Shown here: positions 36,782-45,756 of the stretch, in pieces
Layout: every line of letters starts with the position of its first letter
Position numbering within the stretch: the stretch's first letter is position 1
DNA from: an uncultured Clostridia bacterium
GTDB lineage: Bacteria; Bacillota; Clostridia; TANB77; CAG-508
DNA: 64,000 nt
Direction of reading: 5' to 3'
Assembly (NCBI GenBank): GCA_934162365.1
Contig: CAKPIK010000004.1
Span: forward strand, 1-64,000
Position numbers and translations under genes: made by a program
The notes under the pieces: generated by a model
Seen by the model: the letters and a program-made list of their open reading frames with translations, nothing else
Database searches by the model: none
What the model was told of the DNA's origin: nothing

Positions 36782-37669
36782 ATGATGATACTTAATAAAA
36801 ATATAAATATAAACTTAAATCTAAATAATAAAATAAAAGTGTATGCTTTTGTTGGACCATCTGGCACAGGAAAAAGTTATAGAGCTCAAATGGTTGCTGG
36901 AGAATATGATATACACTATATAATAGATGATGGACTTTTTATTAAAGATAATGAAGTTATTGCAGGAAATTCAGCTAAAAAAGCTCCAACTAAAATAGAA
37001 ACAGTTAAACATGCACTTTTTTTAACTGAAGAAGAACAAAAAGAAATAAGGAAAGCAATAAAAAAGTATAAACCTAATAGTATATTAATTCTTGGAACTT
37101 CAGATGATATGGTGAAAAAGATTGCTGAAAATTTAGGTTTGCCGGAAGTTGAAAAAACAATATATATAAGTGATATAGCAACAAAGGAAGAAATGGATAC
37201 TGCCAAAAGAATTAGAACAACTGAAGGAAAACATGTAATTCCTGTTCCAACTTTTGAAATAAAAAAAGATTTTTCAGGGTACATATTAGATCCATTACAA
37301 ATTTTTAAAACAAAAGGTAGAGGAAAAGATCCATATATATCAGAAAAATCTATTATTAGACCAACATTTAGTTATCTAGGAAACTTTACAATATCAGATA
37401 CAGTATTTAGACAAATTGCTGAACATCTAGCTAGTAAAACAGATTTTATTGATAGAATTATAAAAACAAGGGTAGATAAATTACCAGAAGGCCCATACAT
37501 ATATATGGAGGTTATTGTTAATTATGGATATAACCTTGTTGACGGCTTAAAAGACTTTAAAGAAAAAACTAAAAAAGAAATTGAAAAATTAACAACAATG
37601 AATATTCAAAAAATTGATATAGTTGCAAAGGGCATAAAAGTAAAAGAAGATAACAAGGAGGAAAAATAA
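36782..37669 (+). CDS. P-loop NTPase fused to an Asp23/Gls24-like domain
   Basis: Unusual two-part protein, 295 residues. The N-terminal part has a Walker A motif GPSGTGKS (25-32) and a strand-turn pattern with IIDDGLFI and ILILGTSDDMVKKIA, so it should bind a nucleotide. The C-terminal 85 residues (about 200-285) read like an Asp23/Gls24 domain: FTISDTVFRQIAEHLAS, YMEVIVNYGYNLVDGLKDF, TTMNIQKIDIVAKGI. The pair occurs in clostridia; the function is unknown to me. cmk starts one base after its stop, so the two genes are coupled. A -10 box (TATAAT, 36747) precedes it. Confidence 0.65.
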   Translation: MMILNKNININLNLNNKIKVYAFVGPSGTGKSYRAQMVAGEYDIHYIIDDGLFIKDNEVIAGNSAKKAPTKIETVKHALFLTEEEQKEIRKAIKKYKPNSILILGTSDDMVKKIAENLGLPEVEKTIYISDIATKEEMDTAKRIRTTEGKHVIPVPTFEIKKDFSGYILDPLQIFKTKGRGKDPYISEKSIIRPTFSYLGNFTISDTVFRQIAEHLASKTDFIDRIIKTRVDKLPEGPYIYMEVIVNYGYNLVDGLKDFKEKTKKEIEKLTTMNIQKIDIVAKGIKVKEDNKEEK

Positions 37670-37670
37670 A

Positions 37671-38354
37671 ATGAGCTTTATAGTAGCAATAGATGGACCA
37701 GCTGGTACAGGAAAAGGAACAATAACAAAACTAATAGCTGAAGAATTAGGATTAATTAATATAGATACAGGTGCAATGTATAGATGTGTAGCATTAGAAG
37801 CGTTAAGAAAAAATATAGATGATACTGAAATTGAAAAAGTTGAAGAAATTTTAAAAAATATTGAAATTAAATTTAAAAGAGAAAATGGAAATATTTTTGT
37901 TTTTTTAAATGGAGAAGATGTTACAAAGAAAATAAGAACTCCAGAAGTAAACGCTTGTGTCGCTAAATTTGCAGCATTAAAATGTGTTAGAGATAAAATG
38001 ACTCCACTTCAACAAAAAATGGGAAAAAACAGTGATATTATAATGGAAGGAAGAGATATAGGGACAGCTATATTTCCTAAAGCTAATGTTAAAATATATT
38101 TAGATGCTTCTGCAGAAGAAAGAGCAAATAGAAGATACAAACAAAATATAGAAAATGGTATAAACCAATCTTATGAGGATGTACTAGAGAGTATTAAACA
38201 AAGAGATATTTTAGAAACTACACGAGAATTAAATCCATTAAGAAAAGCAGAAGATGCAACATTGGTAGATACAACATATTTAACAATAGAGGAAGTAAAA
38301 GAAAAAATTTTAGAGATTATTAAGGAGAAGCAACATGATAAGAGTAATAGTTAA
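37671..38354 (+). CDS. cmk: Cytidylate kinase
   Basis: Phosphorylates CMP and dCMP, 227 residues. The Walker A motif is GPAGTGKG (9-16), followed by NIDTGAMYRCVA and the substrate-binding MEGRDIGTAIFP, plus RRYKQN in the lid. ATG 37671 follows AAGGAGG. It overlaps plsC by 20 bases, and the cmk-plsC-S1 protein order is common in clostridia. Expected to be cytosolic and constitutive. Confidence 0.94.
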   Translation: MSFIVAIDGPAGTGKGTITKLIAEELGLINIDTGAMYRCVALEALRKNIDDTEIEKVEEILKNIEIKFKRENGNIFVFLNGEDVTKKIRTPEVNACVAKFAALKCVRDKMTPLQQKMGKNSDIIMEGRDIGTAIFPKANVKIYLDASAEERANRRYKQNIENGINQSYEDVLESIKQRDILETTRELNPLRKAEDATLVDTTYLTIEEVKEKILEIIKEKQHDKSNS

Positions 38355-38925
38355 ATTTTGTGTTAGGATTTTTACGCTAATATTGTTTAGAGTGCAAACA
38401 TATGGACAAGAAAACATCGAAAAAAATAAGGCATATATAATGTGTGCAAATCATACAAGTAATTGGGACCCACCAATTTTATATACAGCAACAAAAAGAG
38501 AAATGTATATGATGGCTAAAGAGGAATTATTTAAAAATAAATTTATATATTGGTTTGCTGGTAAAACCAATATATTTCCTGTTAAAAGAGGAAAACAAGA
38601 CATTGAATCTATGAAAAAATCATTAAAGGTTTTAAAAGATAATAAAATATTAGCTATTTTTCCAGAAGGAACAAGGAATGGTATGGCAAAGAATGGAAAA
38701 ATACAAAATGGACCAGCATATTTAGCAGCAAGAACTGGAACAGAGGTTATTCCAGTTTGGATAGAAGGAAGTTTCAAGCCATTTACAAAAGTTAAATTAT
38801 ATTACGGAAAACCATTAGATTTTTCAAAATATCAAACAAAAAAACCTGAAAAAGAGACACTAGATTTAATAAGTGGTGAAATTACAAAAGCAATATTTGG
38901 AGAAATGAAAAGCTTAGCACAATAA
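38335..38925 (+). CDS. plsC: 1-acyl-sn-glycerol-3-phosphate acyltransferase
   Basis: Adds the second acyl chain to lysophosphatidic acid in phospholipid synthesis; 196 residues. The catalytic HxxxxD box is H40-TSNW-D45, and the substrate motif is FPEGTRN (about 103-109). A single N-terminal hydrophobic stretch anchors it to the inner face of the membrane. ATG 38335 follows AAGGAG and lies inside the cmk gene, so translation is probably coupled to cmk. No unusual residues were seen. Confidence 0.92.
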   Translation: MIRVIVKFCVRIFTLILFRVQTYGQENIEKNKAYIMCANHTSNWDPPILYTATKREMYMMAKEELFKNKFIYWFAGKTNIFPVKRGKQDIESMKKSLKVLKDNKILAIFPEGTRNGMAKNGKIQNGPAYLAARTGTEVIPVWIEGSFKPFTKVKLYYGKPLDFSKYQTKKPEKETLDLISGEITKAIFGEMKSLAQ

Positions 38926-38971
38926 TAGTAGTAATAAATAAATTAAAAACTTATAAAACTAGCGGAAAATA

Positions 38972-39000
38972 TTGACAAATAGATACTTTTAGAGTATAAT
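38972..39000 (+). promoter_or_regulatory. Consensus promoter of the S1-domain gene
   Basis: Exact consensus TTGACA (38972-38977), 17-base spacer, TATAAT (38995-39000), the only full match in the window. Confidence 0.85.
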
Positions 39001-39013
39001 TATATATAGCGTT

Positions 39014-39042
39014 TTAAGATACGACTTAAGGTCGTATCTTAA
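39014..39042 (+). promoter_or_regulatory. Leader hairpin before the S1-domain gene
   Basis: TTAAGATACGAC (39014-39025) pairs with GTCGTATCTTAA (39031-39042), a perfect 12-base stem with loop TTAAG. It lies within the first bases of the transcript from the consensus promoter and 10 bases before the ribosome site; there is no T run after it. It may stabilise the RNA or affect translation; autoregulation is possible. Confidence 0.55.
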
Positions 39043-39063
39043 TTTATGAGTAAGGAGAAAACT

Positions 39064-39981
39064 ATGGAAGAAAAAAGTTTTGAGGAACTATATAATGAAT
39101 CTTTAAATGATAAAAGATTTGATAAAACTATAACTGGAAAGGTTATTGATATATCATCTAAAGGTGAGATTTTTGTTGACTTTGGATATAAGGCGGATGG
39201 AATAATACCAAAAACAGAGTATTCAGAAGATGAAAACAAAAATCCAAAAGATGAATTTAAAACTGGTGATACAATTACAGCTGATGTTTTAAAATGGAAT
39301 GATGGATTAGGTAATGTGCTTTTATCATATAAAAGATTACAAAAAAGAGAAAGAGCAAAACAAGAAAAAATAAAAAGAGAAGAAGAATATAAAAAAAGAC
39401 AAGAACAAAGAGAATTAAAAGCTAAAAATATTGAAGAGTTTTGGAATAACATACAAGTAGGACAAGAGTATACTGGGACAATTACAAAGATTACTGATTT
39501 TGGATTATTTGTAGATTTAGGTGTTAGACAAGGATTGTTACATAAATCAGAGATTTTTTGGAATAAAGATGAAAAACCTGAAGATAAATTTGAAATTGGA
39601 GAACAAATTGATGTAACTATAAAAGACTTTAATAAAGAAGAAAATAAAATCAGTTTAGCCTATCCTTTAAAGGGAGAAAATCCATGGTATGAATTAGCAA
39701 GTAAGTACAATTTAAATGATATAGTTACTTGTAAGGTGGTAAAATTTGCACCATTTGGAGCGTTTGTACAAATAGAAGAAGGATTAGAAGGTTTGGTTCA
39801 TAATTCTGAAATATCAACAACCAAAAGAGTTACTAAACCAGAAGAAGTATTAAACTTAGGTCAAAATGTTAATGCAAAAATTATTAATATAGATAAAGAA
39901 AATAGAAAAATTGGATTATCAATAAAAGAATTAGAAGGCACATCAAAGGAATATGGGTATGAAGAATATATAAATGGATAA
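39064..39981 (+). CDS. S1 RNA-binding domain protein (RpsA-like)
   Basis: Protein of 305 residues with three S1 (OB-fold) RNA-binding domains at about 17-85, 127-197 and 212-283, each with the pattern of glycine-x-V then F-x-D/GAFV: GEIFVDFGYKADGIIP, DFGLFVDLGVRQGLLH, PFGAFVQIEEGLEGLVH. A charged coiled coil (about 95-125) links the first two. ATG 39064 follows AAGGAG (39052-39057). It resembles the shortened ribosomal protein S1 of Gram-positives located after cmk-plsC. It may bind mRNA at the ribosome. It has its own consensus promoter. Confidence 0.85.
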   Translation: MEEKSFEELYNESLNDKRFDKTITGKVIDISSKGEIFVDFGYKADGIIPKTEYSEDENKNPKDEFKTGDTITADVLKWNDGLGNVLLSYKRLQKRERAKQEKIKREEEYKKRQEQRELKAKNIEEFWNNIQVGQEYTGTITKITDFGLFVDLGVRQGLLHKSEIFWNKDEKPEDKFEIGEQIDVTIKDFNKEENKISLAYPLKGENPWYELASKYNLNDIVTCKVVKFAPFGAFVQIEEGLEGLVHNSEISTTKRVTKPEEVLNLGQNVNAKIINIDKENRKIGLSIKELEGTSKEYGYEEYING

Positions 39982-40021
39982 TCCAATATAAAGAGTATTT
40001 TGAAAAAGGAGAAAATTAGAA

Positions 40022-41839
40022 ATGAATAATAAAAATATTAGAAATATAGCAATAATAGCACACGTTGATCATGGTAAAACAACATTGGTAGATGCATTAC
40101 TTAAACAAAGCCATGTATTTAGAGATAATGAAGTTGTACAAGATAGAGTTATGGACTCAAATGATTTGGAAAAAGAAAGAGGAATAACAATACTTTCTAA
40201 AAATACTTCTGTTCAATATGGAGATGTAAAAATAAATATAGTTGATACTCCAGGACATGCCGACTTCGGTGGGGAAGTTGAAAGAGTTCTAAAAACAGTT
40301 GATGGTGTTTTGTTATTAGTAGATGCTTTTGAAGGTGCAATGCCTCAAACAAGGGAAGTTTTAAAGAAATCTTTAGCATTAGATTTAAAACCAATAGTAG
40401 TAATAAATAAAATAGATAGACCTGGTGCAAACCCAGAAAAAGTTGTTGATGAAGTATTAGAATTATTTATAGAATTAAATGCAACAGATGAACAATTAGA
40501 TTTTCCAGTTGTTTATGCTTCAGCTAAAAATGGTATAGCTAAAATGAATTTATCAGATGATACAAACGATTTGACTTGCTTATTTGAAACAATTGTAAAC
40601 ACAATTAATCCACCAGCATGTGATGAAGACGGAACAATGCAAATGCTTGTATCTAATATAGATTATGATGATTATGTTGGAAGAATTGCAGTTGGAAGAC
40701 TAGAACGTGGTACAGTTAAAACTGGCATGAATGTTGTTGTATGCAAAAAAGATGACAAAACTATAAATGGAAAAGTTGCAAAAGTTTATACTCATCAAGG
40801 ACTAAAAAAAGTAGAAGTTTCAGAAGCAAAAGCAGGAGATATTATAGAAATTTCAGGAATAGCAGATATAAATATTGGCGATACAATCTGCGATCCAGCT
40901 AATCCAGAAAAAATACCATTTGTTGATATAGACGAACCAACAGTTTCTATGACATTTAGTGTAAACGATGGACCTTTTGCAGGACGTGAAGGAGAATTTG
41001 TTACATCAAGACATTTAAGAGATAGATTGTTTAAAGAATTAGAAAAAAATGTAAGTTTAAGAGTAAAAGAAACAGATAGAGCAGAAGCATTTGAGGTTTC
41101 TGGACGTGGAGAATTACATTTATCTATATTAATAGAAACAATGAGAAGAGAAGGATTTGAACTTTTAGTATCTCGTCCAAAAGTTATATTTAAAGAAATA
41201 GATGGCAAAAAATGTGAACCAATTGAAAGATTAGTTGTAAATGTACCAGATGATTGTATAGGTAATGTAATTGAAAAACTTGGTAGAAGAAAAGCTGAAA
41301 TGTTAAATATGGAACCAGCGGAAGATGGACATACAAAAGTTGAATTTAAAATACCTGCTAGAGGACTAATTGGATACAGAACAGAATTCTTAACAGATAC
41401 TAAAGGTGAAGGAACAATGAACCATATATTTGATTCATATGAAGAATATAAAGGCGATATTCAATCAAGAACAAGAGGAACAATAGTTGCTTGGGAAGCT
41501 GGAACATCAATAACTTATGGTTTATATAATGCACAAGATAAAGGTGAATTATTTATAGGACCTGGTGTTGAAGTTTATGAAGGTATGATAGTTGGACTAA
41601 ATTCAAGGGGAGAAGATTTATCTATAAATGTTTGTAAAGAGAAACATTTAACAAATACAAGAGCATCTGGATCAGATGATGCATTAAGATTAGTACCACC
41701 TATTCAAATGTCACTTGAAAAAGCTATTGAATTTATACAAGATGATGAATTAGTTGAAGTAACACCTAAAAATATTAGACTTAGAAAGAAAATATTAGAT
41801 ACTAAAACTAGAGAACGTGAAGCAAGAAGAAATAAATAG
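40022..41839 (+). CDS. typA: Translational GTPase TypA/BipA
   Basis: Ribosome-binding GTPase of 605 residues, usual length. GTPase motifs: AHVDHGKTT (13-21), [22 protein letters not shown]. The later domains carry the family's [14 protein letters not shown] and the C-terminal [22 protein letters not shown]. TypA supports ribosome assembly and growth under stress, particularly cold. It follows the S1 gene closely and the O-methyltransferase gene starts 10 bases after its stop. Confidence 0.96.
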   Translation: MNNKNIRNIAIIAHVDHGKTTLVDALLKQSHVFRDNEVVQDRVMDSNDLEKERGITILSKNTSVQYGDVKINIVDTPGHADFGGEVERVLKTVDGVLLLVDAFEGAMPQTREVLKKSLALDLKPIVVINKIDRPGANPEKVVDEVLELFIELNATDEQLDFPVVYASAKNGIAKMNLSDDTNDLTCLFETIVNTINPPACDEDGTMQMLVSNIDYDDYVGRIAVGRLERGTVKTGMNVVVCKKDDKTINGKVAKVYTHQGLKKVEVSEAKAGDIIEISGIADINIGDTICDPANPEKIPFVDIDEPTVSMTFSVNDGPFAGREGEFVTSRHLRDRLFKELEKNVSLRVKETDRAEAFEVSGRGELHLSILIETMRREGFELLVSRPKVIFKEIDGKKCEPIERLVVNVPDDCIGNVIEKLGRRKAEMLNMEPAEDGHTKVEFKIPARGLIGYRTEFLTDTKGEGTMNHIFDSYEEYKGDIQSRTRGTIVAWEAGTSITYGLYNAQDKGELFIGPGVEVYEGMIVGLNSRGEDLSINVCKEKHLTNTRASGSDDALRLVPPIQMSLEKAIEFIQDDELVEVTPKNIRLRKKILDTKTREREARRNK

Positions 41840-41849
41840 TGGAGATTTT

Positions 41850-42440
41850 ATGAATAAAACTGAATTAAAAATAATTAAAGAAAAAGCTTTAGAAAATCAT
41901 ATACCAATAATAATGGATGATACTTTAGAATATATATATAAATTATATAATGGCCAAAAGATAAGCAGTATACTAGAAATAGGTACTGCTGTTGGCTATT
42001 CTGCAATTTGTTTTACTGAAATTCTAAATAATGATGGTTTTATAGATACAATTGAAAGAGATGAAGAAAGAGCAGAAGAAGCTAAAATAAATATAGTTAA
42101 AGCAGAAGTTCAAGATAAAATAAATATTATAGTTGGTGATGCTGTAGATATTTTACCTAATATTAATAAAAAATATGATATGATATTTATTGATGCTGCT
42201 AAAGGAAAATATCCATTCTTCTTGAATGAAGCATTAAGAATGTTAAATAAAAATGGAGTTATTTTAGCTGATAACATTCTTTATAAAGGTTACGTTATGA
42301 GTGACTATAATAAACATAAGCAAAGAACTGCCGTTAGGCATTTAAGAGAATATATAAAAGAAACAACAGAGAATCCAGAACTTGATACTAAAATTTTAGA
42401 AGTTGGCGATGGACTTGCTGTTACTAAAAGGAGAGATTAA
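41850..42440 (+). CDS. trmR: SAM-dependent O-methyltransferase, TrmR-like
   Basis: Class I methyltransferase of 196 residues. ATG 41850 follows GGAG (41841-41844); the open frame begins earlier inside typA. SAM-binding motif I is EIGTAVGYSAI, motif II ends in IDTIERDEERA, and the catalytic metal region is FIDAAKGKYPFF with ADNILYKG. In Bacillus subtilis TrmR (YrrM) methylates 5-hydroxyuridine 34 in tRNA, made by the U32 protein TrhP; here a U32 gene lies two genes downstream, which supports this role. Methylation of catechol-type small molecules is the alternative. Confidence 0.75.
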   Translation: MNKTELKIIKEKALENHIPIIMDDTLEYIYKLYNGQKISSILEIGTAVGYSAICFTEILNNDGFIDTIERDEERAEEAKINIVKAEVQDKINIIVGDAVDILPNINKKYDMIFIDAAKGKYPFFLNEALRMLNKNGVILADNILYKGYVMSDYNKHKQRTAVRHLREYIKETTENPELDTKILEVGDGLAVTKRRD

Positions 42441-42442
42441 TA

Positions 42443-43180
42443 TTGCTTAGTAAATACAAAGTTGATGAATATAATCAAGAAAAAACATCTCTAATGGCTG
42501 AAAGAATAAAAAGAGAAAATTTATATATGGAATTTGTAAAATCACAGGAACAAGGCTTTTTTGAATTTATGGATTATGTATATACAACGGTTGACAATTT
42601 AAAACAAAAAGCAAAAATAAGTCCATTTATAGAAATTAGAGCAAGAATAAAAGATATACAAAGTGCTTTTTCTAATTTTGAAAAAAATAAAATGTTAGAT
42701 GATATTTTTGGAATTGAAATTATTTGTGCAAATGAATACGAGATTAGTGTTATAAAAACTGAATTAGAAAAAGCATTACGTAGTCCTAAAAGCAGAAGTA
42801 AATTCTATAATAAACCTAATGGTTATAAAGCTTGGCATGAATCTTATTCAGCCAAGACAGAAACAATTAGTCAATCTAAAGAATGGGATTTATTGAGTTT
42901 TAATGTACCAGCTGTTGAATGCCAATTTAAGACAATAGCTGTAGAACTAAATCCAGAAGCAAGTCATCATGACTATAAAATGGTTAATAAAGAAGAAGTT
43001 CAAAGAAAACTAGAAGAACAAAGTTTAATAATTGGAAAACAAATACCAAGAATGTGGGTTTCAAGAGAAAATGGATTCCATGAATTAGAATATAAAGAAA
43101 TAATACAAAAAGTTTATCCTTTTGTAGATATAACAACAATAAAAGAACCAGAAGATAAAGAACAAGATAAGGAGAAATAA
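42443..43180 (+). CDS. RelA/SpoT synthetase-like domain protein, degenerate
   Basis: Unusual protein of 245 residues (TTG 42443 after AAAAGGAGAG). The middle looks like the (p)ppGpp synthetase fold of RelA/SpoT: RARIKDIQSAFSNFEKN, DDIFGIEIIC (for the catalytic D-x-x-G-x-R), NKPNGYKAWHES (for PNGYQSLH) and VECQFKTI in place of ExQIRT. The arginine of DxxGxR is replaced by glutamate and other catalytic charges are changed, so alarmone synthesis is doubtful. The C-terminus is strongly acidic/basic. It lies between trmR and trhP, a place where a tRNA-modification helper might be expected. Function unknown. Confidence 0.6.
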   Translation: MLSKYKVDEYNQEKTSLMAERIKRENLYMEFVKSQEQGFFEFMDYVYTTVDNLKQKAKISPFIEIRARIKDIQSAFSNFEKNKMLDDIFGIEIICANEYEISVIKTELEKALRSPKSRSKFYNKPNGYKAWHESYSAKTETISQSKEWDLLSFNVPAVECQFKTIAVELNPEASHHDYKMVNKEEVQRKLEEQSLIIGKQIPRMWVSRENGFHELEYKEIIQKVYPFVDITTIKEPEDKEQDKEK

Positions 43181-43181
43181 A

Positions 43182-44420
43182 ATGAACAAAAAAGTTGAAT
43201 TACTTGCTCCAGCAGGTTCATTTGAAAAAGCAAAAATTGCTTTCTTGTATGGCGCAGATGCAGTATATATGGGAACATCATCTCTTTCATTAAGAAGCAG
43301 AGTTCAAGTTAATGATGATGAATTAGAAAAAACAATAAATTATGCTCATAATATGGGAAAAAAAGTTTATGCTGCTGTTAATATTTATGCCTTTGATGAT
43401 AAATACGATGAAGTAATAGAGCAAGCTAAAAGATTAAGCAAAATAAATGTTGATGGCGCAATAATCTCAGATGGTGGTATAGTTGAAATATTTAAAGAAT
43501 ATGCCCCTAATATTGATATACATATAAGTACTCAAGCCAATATTGTAAGTTATCATAATGCTAATTTTTGGTATAATAATGGTGCAAAACGAGTTATATT
43601 AGGAAGAGAATTAAACAAAGAACAAATAAAAGAAATAATAGATAAAACACCTAAAGATTTAGAAACAGAAATATTTGTTCATGGTGCAATATGCTTTGGC
43701 TATTCTGGAAGATGCTTTTTAAGTGATTTTTTAGCTTCAAGAAGTGCAAATCTTGGAGACTGTGCTCAAAGCTGCAGATGGGCATATAATGTATATGTAG
43801 AAGAAAAAAATAATCCAGGTAATTTAATGCCTGTTGATGATGATGAACATGGAACATATATATTCTCTTCTAAAGATTTATGTTTAATAAAAGAAATACC
43901 AGAAATAATTGAAATGGGAGTCAATAGCTTAAAAATAGAAGGAAGGCTAAAAACAGAATACTATTTAGCATCAGTAATCAATACATATAGAACAGCAATA
44001 GATGATTATTTAAATAATCCTAAAGGATATGACTATACAAAATATTTAAAAGAATTAGAAAAAACAAAAACAAGAGGATTAACTACTTTTTATTTTAATG
44101 ATAGAGCAAACAAAGATTTTCAAGAATATGAAGGCAAACAATATAATTTAGAATATGAATTTGGTGGAAAAGTTATAAAATATTCAGAGGAAAAATCTAT
44201 AATTGAAATTAGAAACAAATTATCTGTTGGAGATACCTTAGAAATATTAATACCTGGAACAATAAATAATTATGTATTTACAATTGATAAATTATGGGAT
44301 ACAGAGACAGAAGAAGAAATAAAAACAGTAAATCCAGGCAAATTAGGACAAACTGTTAAATTAAAATTACCAATTAAATGCGAAGAAAATTGGATAATAA
44401 GAAGGAAGAAAGATAAGTAG
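43182..44420 (+). CDS. trhP: Peptidase U32 family, tRNA hydroxylation protein TrhP
   Basis: U32-family protein of 412 residues that, in characterised bacteria, hydroxylates uridine 34 of tRNA with prephenate as oxygen source. Signatures: ELLAPAGSFEKAKIAFLYGADAVYMG (start of the barrel, given here as consecutive blocks), EIFVHGAICFGYSGRC and SDFLASRSANLGDCAQSC, with cysteines that bind an iron-sulfur centre. The C-terminal 100 residues form the small beta domain. The nearby trmR gene would methylate the product. Only one U32 gene is present rather than the two adjacent ones of Bacillus. Confidence 0.88.
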   Translation: MNKKVELLAPAGSFEKAKIAFLYGADAVYMGTSSLSLRSRVQVNDDELEKTINYAHNMGKKVYAAVNIYAFDDKYDEVIEQAKRLSKINVDGAIISDGGIVEIFKEYAPNIDIHISTQANIVSYHNANFWYNNGAKRVILGRELNKEQIKEIIDKTPKDLETEIFVHGAICFGYSGRCFLSDFLASRSANLGDCAQSCRWAYNVYVEEKNNPGNLMPVDDDEHGTYIFSSKDLCLIKEIPEIIEMGVNSLKIEGRLKTEYYLASVINTYRTAIDDYLNNPKGYDYTKYLKELEKTKTRGLTTFYFNDRANKDFQEYEGKQYNLEYEFGGKVIKYSEEKSIIEIRNKLSVGDTLEILIPGTINNYVFTIDKLWDTETEEEIKTVNPGKLGQTVKLKLPIKCEENWIIRRKKDK

Positions 44421-44434
44421 AAATACTTATCTTT
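44411..44434 (+). terminator. Hairpin across the trhP stop codon
   Basis: AGATAAGTA (44411-44419) pairs with TACTTATCT (44424-44432) around a GAAA loop, then TTT. The stop codon (44418-44420) lies in the stem and loop. The T tail is short, so termination may be partial. Confidence 0.5.
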
Positions 44435-44460
44435 ACTTATTTATGTAAATATGATATAAT
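44432..44460 (+). promoter_or_regulatory. Promoter of the 44508 gene
   Basis: TTTACT (44432-44437), 17-base spacer, TATAAT (44455-44460) with a TGA extension. Confidence 0.6.
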
Positions 44461-44507
44461 TATATCAATGCTTTTATGCATAATAATTTGAAAGGAGGAA
44501 GTTTATA

Positions 44508-44864
44508 ATGTTAGACTTCCGGAAAAAGTTAAATTGGTTAAGAATATCATCAATTGAATCTGTTGCATTTGAAAAAGAAACAGATGAATTTATGGAACAC
44601 ATCTTGCAAGGACTGCCTAGTATTGTCAAAAAAGAAGACATAAGTCGGCCGTTTATAATAGTTATAACTCCAATAGATAATAGGAGAATTGTGGCTGATT
44701 ATTTAAACAATTCCACATTGGAATCAGAAGGTATATGTTCTGTAGAAACATATGAAGGTAACATATTCTCTGAACGGCTTTTTAACGCTATCGTAGAAAG
44801 GTTTGAACAGGAAGACTACGAAGTAACAATGTGCAATGATTCGGCGTATGTCTATGTAACCTAA
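44508..44864 (+). CDS. Unknown small protein, atypical codon use
   Basis: Unknown soluble protein of 118 residues. The frame has a very strong ribosome site (AAAGGAGG) and a good promoter. Its codon use stands apart from all neighbours: arginine is often CGG (residues in FRKKLN, SRPFIIV and SERLFN), with CCG, GCG and GTC codons rare elsewhere in the window. The sequence alternates hydrophobic strands (RPFIIVITP, EDYEVTMCNDSAYVYVT) with helices and ends at a perfect terminator. It could be a recently acquired gene or one kept under special translation. I do not recognise a family. Confidence 0.7.
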   Translation: MLDFRKKLNWLRISSIESVAFEKETDEFMEHILQGLPSIVKKEDISRPFIIVITPIDNRRIVADYLNNSTLESEGICSVETYEGNIFSERLFNAIVERFEQEDYEVTMCNDSAYVYVT

Positions 44865-44870
44865 TTTAAA

Positions 44871-44905
44871 AATAAAAAGGCAATCTATTTGATTGCCTTT
44901 TTATT
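44871..44905. terminator. Bidirectional terminator
   Basis: Perfect 15-base stem: AATAAAAAGGCAATC (44871-44885) with GATTGCCTTTTTATT (44891-44905), loop TATTT. It serves the 44508 gene and the convergent DUF368 gene, whose stop codon lies in the right arm. Confidence 0.9.
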
Positions 44906-45696
44906 TTACATTTTTTCCAATATAATACCCTAAAACTAATAATATTATTGAAATAAAGCTTGAGATATTAAAGGAATAATTAGGATACAAAATAAAAATA
45001 CTTCCAAGTCCAAAACCAATTATTCCAAACATTGTTTGAGAATGATATTTTTTTAATAATATTTGTATTATTTTCATAAAAATAAATGAACCAATTATTA
45101 CACCAATTACCATTGGAAGAAGTATGCATATATTTAAATTTGAAATAGCAGATAGATATGTGCTATATACGCCCAAAATCATTAAAATAATTGTACTACT
45201 AACTCCGAGGTATAACAATGCCTAAACTCATAAAAAAACCGCTTAGAACCAAAAATAAAGGACTAAAATTATTTGTAAGATATATTGATGAAAGGCTAAT
45301 GGAATTTTCTAAAAAAATTAATCCAATTCCAACTCCAAAACATATAAAAAAGGATATATATTTTGAAGATTTATTTATATTAGAATCATTTTTTATAGTA
45401 TCTTTAATTAGTATTGATAAGCTGCCTAATAGTAAACCTATAAAAAGAGATTTGGTTTGAATAGGAATTAATTCTAAGCAATAAGAAATAACATCACTGA
45501 ATATTATTATACCAACTAAAGCACCTAAACATATTGGAAATAAAAACTTAAAGTTATTTTTAATATCTTTAAAAAACGACAATATACTTTCAAGTAGCTT
45601 TTCATATAATCCTGTAACCATACAGATAACACCACTACTAATGCCAGGGAGTATAGCACCAGCACCAATAAAAATCCCCTTAATAAAATTAATCAC
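44901..45696 (-). pseudogene. DUF368 membrane protein (undecaprenyl-phosphate translocase family), frameshifted
   Basis: One DUF368 gene split in two. The front (45696 to 45199) starts with GTG and FIKGIFIGAGAILPGISSGVI and ends LGIVIPRS then stop. The back reads GVSSTIILMILGVYS to the end at 44901. In the family the second internal repeat reads IPG(V/I)SS without interruption. A single extra base at 45207 (CCTCGGAG instead of CCTGGAG on the coding strand) breaks the frame at that spot. Together the two parts give about 265 residues with about eight helices, the family's usual size. DUF368 proteins (PopT) recycle undecaprenyl phosphate across the membrane. A sequencing error is the alternative. 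Confidence 0.8.
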
Positions 45697-45756
45697 TAAT
45701 AATCACCTTAGTGAAGTATATTTGTTTTAAATTTAATTAGAACGAAAAATAGTAAT

